From the NCBI GenBank assembly GCA_021823365.1, contig JAKAOD010000120.1, positions 1-5,670 on the forward strand: a DNA stretch of 5,670 nt, in the 5' to 3' direction. The notes beneath the pieces are model-generated. The model did not search any database and was not told where the DNA came from. It saw only the letters and a list, made by a program, of their open reading frames with translations. This DNA is from Actinomycetes bacterium (GTDB lineage Bacteria > Actinomycetota > Acidimicrobiia > Acidimicrobiales > Bog-793). Both the position numbers and the translations under genes were made by a program. Below, in pieces: positions 1-4,316 of this stretch. Positions within the stretch are counted from its first letter, which is position 1; each line of letters opens with the position of its first letter.

Positions 1-185
1 CAAAAGCACGACCAAAACGCCGACCGATAGGCGCGACGAGAAGGTCGTCTCAGCAGCAGGCTGACCGGCCCCAATGGATCCCACTTCGCGTCGTTTCCAG
101 ATACAACATAACCCTCTGGACCTCTGACGTCAACGTGCTCGAGAAGATTGGCCGCCTATGAGGGCGGATGGTTGAACAAATTGGT
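1..185. other. Non-coding leader upstream of the regulator gene
   Basis: I see no convincing gene here. Reverse-strand open frames crossing this stretch are arginine- and proline-rich and continue antisense through the regulator gene, so they look like high-GC artefacts. Visible small structures are an inverted repeat GACGA/TCGTC (35-39 with 45-49), a perfect 8-bp palindrome TGACGTCA (125-132), a hairpin CCGCC/GGCGG with a 6-nt loop (152-156 with 163-167), and an imperfect palindrome at 174-187 with 5 of 7 pairs matching. None has a T-tract, so none is a clear terminator. I could not identify a confident -35/-10 promoter pair. Confidence 0.5.
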
Positions 186-233
186 TGTGCAGACGGTTGG
201 ACCGATGGCTGGACCGATCGTTGGGTAGATGGC
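186..233. repeat. 12-bp tandem repeat with GntR-like operator core
   Basis: Four consecutive 12-bp units read TGTGCAGACGGT, TGGACCGATGGC, TGGACCGATCGT and TGGGTAGATGGC. Units 2 and 3 agree at 10 of 12 positions and the outer units are degenerate. In a shifted register the array gives three cores 12 bp apart: GGT-TGG-ACC (195-203), GGC-TGG-ACC (207-215) and CGT-TGG-GTA (219-227). The first core extends to a perfect CGGT/ACCG palindrome (194-204) and fits the GTnnnAC core typical of FadR-subfamily GntR operators. It ends 25 bp before the ATG at 229, a position suited to autoregulation. The repeat is seen directly; the operator role is inferred. Confidence 0.55.
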
Positions 234-1062
234 ACAAAGGTCAACCAATCGACTAGCATCGTCGTCCGTGGCACCGCGATCCGAGCACGCCCCTGCGGAC
301 GGCTCCGAGCCAGGCGATGCTGTGGCGACCGCCTCCAGCCAACCGGACGGCGCGCGACGGCTCGCCGCGGCCATCCTCGAAGGGAGGCGCAGCACCTCGG
401 ACGGAGACCGCGTGCGCCTGCCGACCGAGCGGCAGCTCGCCGCGGAGCACAGAGTCTCTCGTGCGGCGGTGCGTGAGGCGATGGCCGTCCTTGCGGCTGA
501 GGGCCGCATCTCGCGCGAGGTCGGGCGCGGGACGTTCCTGCTCCACGGATTGGAAACGCCGCGTGATGACGGTCCGGACGACGCGGGCGCCGTTGCACTC
601 GATGCCGGGAACATCAGTCCTGCGGACGTTCTCGCTGCCCGGCGTCTGATCGAGCCTGAGCTGCTCCGGCTCGTCGTGGTGCGCGCAACCGAGCGCGACC
701 TCGTCGAGATCGACCGGGCTCTCGCAAGTGGTGCGACCGCAACGACGACGGACGAATTCGAATACTGGGACCTCGCCTTTCACCGCGCCATCGCCGTCGC
801 GAGCCACAATCCCTTGTTGGTCCGCATCTACGGCTCGATCGAGGTCGCCCGCCGTGACGAGATCTGGGGCAACCTGAAGCGTCGCGGGGACTCCGCCGAG
901 CGCAGGGCGGCCCGGCACTCCGAGCACGTGAAGATCGCCGAGGCACTGCGGTCGCGTGAGTTGATCGCGGCGACGGCCGCGATGGACGACCACCTGGGGC
1001 GCGTGGCCGCAGCGATGCTCGGGGAAGTTGCGTCGATGGACCTGGCACTCATACGTTCCTAG
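229..1062 (+). CDS. GntR family transcriptional regulator, FadR/FCD subfamily
   Basis: This is a cytoplasmic DNA-binding regulator of 277 aa. The N-terminal winged helix-turn-helix spans about residues 41-105. It contains LPTERQLAAEHRVSRAAVREA followed by LAAEGRISREVGRGTFL, the standard GntR pattern. The C-terminal all-helical FCD effector domain spans about 130-265. Its usual metal/ligand residues are visible: Asp181 and His185 in DLAFH, His233 (or His230), and His255 in MDDHL, plus ASHNP just after the first helix. FCD proteins typically sense small carboxylic acids, which suits the acyl-CoA enzymes downstream. Residues 1-40 are a low-complexity Ala/Ser-rich extension, longer than usual. 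Only a weak GGG precedes the ATG at 229, so in-frame GTG starts at 268 or 322 are possible. Probable targets are its own leader and the 1152 operon. The ligand cannot be read from the sequence. Confidence 0.92.
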   Translation: MAQRSTNRLASSSVAPRSEHAPADGSEPGDAVATASSQPDGARRLAAAILEGRRSTSDGDRVRLPTERQLAAEHRVSRAAVREAMAVLAAEGRISREVGRGTFLLHGLETPRDDGPDDAGAVALDAGNISPADVLAARRLIEPELLRLVVVRATERDLVEIDRALASGATATTTDEFEYWDLAFHRAIAVASHNPLLVRIYGSIEVARRDEIWGNLKRRGDSAERRAARHSEHVKIAEALRSRELIAATAAMDDHLGRVAAAMLGEVASMDLALIRS

Positions 1063-1078
1063 CCAAGTACCAGGCGAC

Positions 1079-1112
1079 TCGCCATCGACAGTTCAGCGAT
1101 CGCCATCGACAG
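1079..1112. promoter_or_regulatory. 13-bp direct repeat, candidate operator of the lyase-frc operon
   Basis: TCGCCATCGACAG occurs twice without mismatch, at 1079-1091 and 1100-1112. The copies start 21 bp apart, two turns of the helix, so both would lie on the same DNA face. They sit in the 89-bp gap between the regulator stop and the lyase start, about 40 bp before the ATG. A 7-mer of the repeat (GCCATCG, reverse complement CGATGGC) also occurs at 203-209 in the tandem repeat upstream of the regulator. This could be a shared recognition element. The repeat is seen directly; the protein that binds it is unknown. No clear -10 box is visible nearby. Confidence 0.45.
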
Positions 1113-1140
1113 ATTGCCAGCTTTGCCAACCGACGGGTGC

Positions 1141-1146
1141 GAGGTG
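1141..1146 (+). promoter_or_regulatory. Ribosome binding site of the ThDP enzyme gene
   Basis: GAGGTG followed by AGGGG lies 5 nt before the ATG at 1152, good Shine-Dalgarno spacing. The in-frame GTG at 1137 lies upstream of this site and has no comparable motif, so 1152 is chosen as the start. Confidence 0.7.
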
Positions 1147-1151
1147 AGGGG

Positions 1152-2852
1152 ATGAAAGCCGTGAACGACGACGCGACGAGCGAGGAGCGGAAGGTCTCGG
1201 GCGGTCACCTCGTGGCGCGTGCGTTGCGCAACGAGGGCGTCGACACGATCTTCACGCTGTGCGGCGGTCACATCTCGGACATCTACGACGGTTGCTTGGA
1301 CGAGGGAGTCCGCATCATCGACGTCCGGCACGAACAGGTTGCCGCCCACGCGGCGGACGGCTACGCACGCATGACCGGCAAGCTGGGCTGCGCAGTCGTG
1401 ACGGCGGGCCCCGGGACGACCAATGCGGTGACGGGGGTGGCGAACGCGCTCCGTGCGGAGAGCCCGATGCTCCTGATCGGCGGTCAGGCCGCGTCGACCC
1501 AGCACCGGATGGGCGGGCTCCAGGACATTCCCCACGTGGACATGCTGCGGCCTATCACGAAATTCGCTTCATCGGTGCCTGCGACGGCACGTGTCGCCGA
1601 CTTCGTCGCCATGGCGGCGAGGGAGGCCTTCGCCGGGGCGTTCGGCCCCGTGTACCTCGAGATCCCCCGGGACATCCTCGACGAGAGGGTTCCCGAGCGC
1701 ACGGCGCGCATTCCCGCGCCTGGGCGCTCGAGAGCCTCGACGAGAAGTTCCGGCGACCTCACCGACGTCGAGAGGCTCTCCGAGACGCTCCGTCACGCCG
1801 AGCGACCCTGCGTCCTCTTCGGCCAGCAGGTCTGGACGTGCAGGGCGACCGGCGCGGCGAGGGCGTTCGTCGAGCAGCTGGGGATCCCCGCGTACCTGAA
1901 CGGGGCGGCACGTGGGACGCTCCCTCCTTCCCATCCCCTCCTCTTCCAGCTCACGAGGAAGGACGCCTTCGCCGACGCGGACGTCATCGTCGTCGTCGGT
2001 ACGCCGTTCGACTTCCGCCTCCGCTACGGCGCGTCGCTCCGGGCCCCGACGGTCGCCCAGATCGACATGGGCTTTACGACCGTCGGCCGCAACCGCGACG
2101 TCGAGATCGGCCTCGTCGGCGACGTCGGCGCGATCCTGCACCTCGTCACCGAGGCGACGGTCGACGCTGTCGAGGACAAGGCACGCGCCACTCGGACCGA
2201 GTGGGTTGCACAGCTGCGCGACCGGGAGGCCTCGCTCGTCGCGGCCCGTCAACCTGCGCTCGAGACCGGGGTCAAGCCGATCCACCCCTACCGTCTCGCT
2301 CACGAGCTCGACCGCTTCCTCACGGACGAGTCGATCTTCGTCGGCGACGGCGGGGACGTCGTCACCTTCGCCGGCAACGTCGTGCGCCCGAAGGCACCCG
2401 GCTCCTGGATGGATCCCGGCCCCCTCGGGACGCTCGGTGTCGGCACGGGCTTCGCGATGGCTGCGAAGCTCGCGCACCCGGCGAAGGAGGTGGTCGCCCT
2501 CTTCGGGGACGGCTCCTTCGCGATGACCGCCTTCGACGTCCAGACCGCCCAGCGCTTCGGTCTGCCCTACATCGCCGTCGTGGGCAACAACTCTCACATG
2601 AACCAGATCCGGTGCGGGCAGATCCAGAAGTACGGCGAGGAGCGGGGCTCGGTGGCCAACTACCTCGGAGACGTGGACTTCGAGAAGTTCGCAGACGTGC
2701 TCGGTATCCACGGCGAAGCGGTGCGCGACCCCGAGGAGATCGCACCCGCCCTCGAGCGAGCCCGCCAAGCAGGTACGTGCGCGATCGTGAACGTCTGGCT
2801 CGACCCGGACGCATATGCACCTGGCACGCAGAACCAGACCATGTACAAGTGA
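1152..2852 (+). CDS. Thiamine-diphosphate lyase/decarboxylase, 2-hydroxyacyl-CoA lyase / oxalyl-CoA decarboxylase-like
   Basis: A 566-aa cytoplasmic enzyme of the acetolactate synthase superfamily with all three domains. The N-terminal pyrimidine-binding domain (about 15-180) has the catalytic Glu61 in RHEQVAAHAADGYAR and the AGPGTTNAVTGVANA loop. The central domain is about 204-340. The C-terminal pyrophosphate domain (about 375-550) has the ThDP/Mg motif from GDGS (452-455) to NN (479-480). Annotation pipelines would probably call it acetolactate synthase. However, the adjacent frc gene and the LQDIPHV...ITKF stretch (123-138), which recalls 2-hydroxyacyl-CoA lyases, suggest an acyl-CoA substrate. 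Members of that group cleave 2-hydroxyacyl-CoA to formyl-CoA plus an aldehyde or ketone, or decarboxylate oxalyl-CoA. Canonical oxalyl-CoA decarboxylase has Tyr-Glu where this protein has Gln124-Asp125. NNSHMNQIR after the cofactor motif and the tail GTQNQTMYK also differ. ThDP dependence is firm; the substrate is inferred. Confidence 0.9.
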   Translation: MKAVNDDATSEERKVSGGHLVARALRNEGVDTIFTLCGGHISDIYDGCLDEGVRIIDVRHEQVAAHAADGYARMTGKLGCAVVTAGPGTTNAVTGVANALRAESPMLLIGGQAASTQHRMGGLQDIPHVDMLRPITKFASSVPATARVADFVAMAAREAFAGAFGPVYLEIPRDILDERVPERTARIPAPGRSRASTRSSGDLTDVERLSETLRHAERPCVLFGQQVWTCRATGAARAFVEQLGIPAYLNGAARGTLPPSHPLLFQLTRKDAFADADVIVVVGTPFDFRLRYGASLRAPTVAQIDMGFTTVGRNRDVEIGLVGDVGAILHLVTEATVDAVEDKARATRTEWVAQLRDREASLVAARQPALETGVKPIHPYRLAHELDRFLTDESIFVGDGGDVVTFAGNVVRPKAPGSWMDPGPLGTLGVGTGFAMAAKLAHPAKEVVALFGDGSFAMTAFDVQTAQRFGLPYIAVVGNNSHMNQIRCGQIQKYGEERGSVANYLGDVDFEKFADVLGIHGEAVRDPEEIAPALERARQAGTCAIVNVWLDPDAYAPGTQNQTMYK

Positions 2853-2866
2853 CCCTCGCGACCATC

Positions 2867-2873
2867 GAAGGTG
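2867..2873 (+). promoter_or_regulatory. Ribosome binding site of frc
   Basis: GAAGGTG sits so that GAAGG ends 7 nt before the GTG start at 2879. This favours 2879 over the in-frame GTG at 2849, which overlaps the upstream stop as GTGA but has no purine-rich site ahead of it. Confidence 0.7.
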
Positions 2874-2878
2874 ACCCC

Positions 2879-4126
2879 GTGAACGGCCATCCCCCCAAGG
2901 CGCTCTCAGGCGTACGGGTCGTCGACATGACCCATGTCCAGTCAGGGCCGAGCTGCACCCAGCTGCTCGCATGGCTCGGTGCCGACGTCATCAAGGTCGA
3001 GTCTCCGAACGGAGGAGACGTCACCCGCGTCCAGCTCCGTGACCGTCCCGACGTCGACAGCCTCTACTTCACGATGCTGAACTCGAACAAGCGCTCGCTC
3101 ACCCTCAATTTCAAGTCCTCCGGGGGAAAGCAGGTCCTCGACCGGCTCCTTTCGACGGCGGACGTCCTCGTCGAGAATTTCGGGCCCGGCGTGCTCGAGC
3201 GCAACGACCTGGGATGGGAGGAGCTCCACGCCCGCTACCCCCGCCTGGTCTACGCCTCCGTCAAGGGATTCGGACCGGGCCAGTTCGAGGACGCGAAGGC
3301 CTACGAACCGATCGCCCAGGCGATGGGGGGCTCCATGTCGACGACGGGGGACCCCGCCGGCCCCCCGACGGTGACGGGGGCCCAGATCGGCGACTCGGGA
3401 ACGGGCGTCCACCTGGCGGCCGCGATCCTCGCCGCGCTCATCCAGCGCGACCGCCACACGGGGACCGGTCAGCGCGTCGTTTGCGCGATGCAGGACTCGG
3501 TCCTGAACCTGTGCCGGGTCAAGCTCCGGGACCAGCAGCGCCTCGGAGCGGGACCGCTCTCCGAGTACCCGGTGCAAAGCGAGGACGGCGCGGTGCCGCG
3601 GTCGACCAATGCCTCGGGTGGTGGCCATCCGGGGTCTGCCCTGCGCTGCGCGCCCGGCGGTCCGAACGATTACGTCTACCTGATCCTTCGACCGACCGAA
3701 TGGGCGATCCTGTGCAAGGAGATGGGCCGGGAGGAGCTCGTCGACCATCCCGACTACGCGACCGCCGAACGGCGCGTGGACCGTCTGGACGACGTGTTCT
3801 CCCTGATCGAGCGCTGGACGTCGTCGATGACCAAGTGGGAGGTCTACGAGCGATTGAACGGGCTCGGCGTCCCCTGCGGCCCGGTCTTCGACACCAGAGA
3901 GCTACTCTCCGACCGATCCCTTCGGGACCGCGGGCTCATCGCCCAGGTCGATCATCCGCAGCGGGGCACGTACTTCACGGTCGGCTGTCCTCTGCAACTC
4001 TCCGACTCCCCCGTCGAGTACTCGCCCGCACCGCTCCTCGGCCAGCACACGAGAGAGCTCCTCGCAGACGAGCTCGGATTCGATGCAGAGGGGATCGCCG
4101 CGCTGGAAGCGGAGGGCGCGATCTGA
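2879..4126 (+). CDS. frc: Formyl-CoA:oxalate CoA-transferase (CaiB/BaiF family III)
   Basis: A 415-aa cytoplasmic family III CoA-transferase, close in length to E. coli Frc/YfdW (416 aa). It is expected to transfer CoA from formyl-CoA to oxalate or a related carboxylate, as an interlocked dimer (family knowledge). Similarity to Frc, judged from memory, runs end to end. It includes VQSGPSCTQLLAWLGADVIK (20-39), LYFTMLNSNKRS (62-73), the catalytic Asp172 in GDSGTGVHL, the Asn-Leu-Cys-Arg-Val-Lys-Leu-Arg-Asp-Gln-Gln-Arg segment (210-221), and LTVGCP-like FTVGCP (366-371). Gln21 matches Frc Gln17, and Gln52 matches Gln48 of E. coli Frc rather than Trp48 of the Oxalobacter enzyme. The mobile glycine loop is altered: SGGGHPG (246-252) where Frc has GGGGQPG. 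The gene starts 26 bp after the ThDP gene, so co-transcription is very likely. Family is certain and Frc-type specificity likely; another acid acceptor is possible. Confidence 0.9.
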   Translation: MNGHPPKALSGVRVVDMTHVQSGPSCTQLLAWLGADVIKVESPNGGDVTRVQLRDRPDVDSLYFTMLNSNKRSLTLNFKSSGGKQVLDRLLSTADVLVENFGPGVLERNDLGWEELHARYPRLVYASVKGFGPGQFEDAKAYEPIAQAMGGSMSTTGDPAGPPTVTGAQIGDSGTGVHLAAAILAALIQRDRHTGTGQRVVCAMQDSVLNLCRVKLRDQQRLGAGPLSEYPVQSEDGAVPRSTNASGGGHPGSALRCAPGGPNDYVYLILRPTEWAILCKEMGREELVDHPDYATAERRVDRLDDVFSLIERWTSSMTKWEVYERLNGLGVPCGPVFDTRELLSDRSLRDRGLIAQVDHPQRGTYFTVGCPLQLSDSPVEYSPAPLLGQHTRELLADELGFDAEGIAALEAEGAI

Positions 4127-4133
4127 CCAAGGT

Positions 4134-4166
4134 GCCGTCGAGGCTCTAGCGCGCGGACGGCTCGAC
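4134..4166 (+). terminator. Hairpin after frc, possible weak terminator
   Basis: Two mutually exclusive stems overlap just after the frc stop: GCCGTC (4134-4139) with GACGGC (4156-4161), and GTCGAG (4137-4142) with CTCGAC (4161-4166). Both are perfect 6-bp pairings with loops of 16-18 nt. No T-run follows, so this is not a standard intrinsic terminator. It might slow transcription or protect the 3' end of the operon transcript. Confidence 0.3.
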
Positions 4167-4196
4167 AGCGGTCAACTCGCCTCGCCCGAAGGACAC

Positions 4197-4284
4197 GCGT
4201 GCTCCCTGCACGCCCGTCGCGTGCTCCCTGCACGCCCGTCGCGTGCCCCCTGCATGCCCGTCTCGTGCCCCCTGCATGCCCGTC
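4197..4284. repeat. Four tandem 22-bp hairpin-forming units
   Basis: Four contiguous 22-bp units lie at 4197-4218, 4219-4240, 4241-4262 and 4263-4284. Each consists of GCGTGC, a 5-nt loop (TCCCT or CCCCT), GCACGC or GCATGC, then CCGTC. Units 1 and 2 are identical and form a perfect 6-bp stem. Units 3 and 4 share a C-to-T change in the right arm, which in + strand RNA becomes a G-U pair, so the hairpin survives. Unit 4 also has T for G at its first base, losing one end pair. A degenerate remnant follows (about 4285-4299). The unit length is not a multiple of three and the array lies between genes, so it is non-coding. It ends 32 bp before the next ATG. Confidence 0.85.
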
Positions 4285-4316
4285 GCGCTTACGCCCGCCT
4301 ATCCTGCGGTCCGAAC

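Noticed and set aside
125..132. TGACGTCA palindrome as a specific operator
   Set aside because: It is a single perfect 8-bp palindrome with no second copy or known bacterial consensus to support it, so it is noted only in the leader description.
152..167. Hairpin CCGCC/GGCGG as a terminator of an upstream gene
   Set aside because: The stem is only 5 bp, no T-tract follows, and no gene is visible upstream in the window.
1152..2852. Biosynthetic acetolactate synthase large subunit (ilvB)
   Set aside because: No small-subunit gene (ilvN) or ilvC follows. The neighbour is an Frc-type CoA-transferase, and the stretch after the NN motif does not resemble the usual NNGMLGMV-type sequence of those enzymes.
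1259..2878. Open frame continuing about 1.6 kb upstream of frc in the same frame, overlapping the ThDP gene
   Set aside because: Its translation here is Arg/Gly/Pro-rich with no recognisable domain, whereas the overlapping frame encodes a complete ThDP enzyme. frc has its own ribosome site and GTG at 2879 matching the family start.
1569..2972. Long reverse-strand open frame of 467 codons
   Set aside because: It is antisense to the ThDP gene and has no recognisable motif. It reflects the scarcity of stop codons in high-GC DNA.
4197..4284. CRISPR array
   Set aside because: The units are contiguous with no unique spacers and only 22 bp long, so this is a simple tandem repeat.
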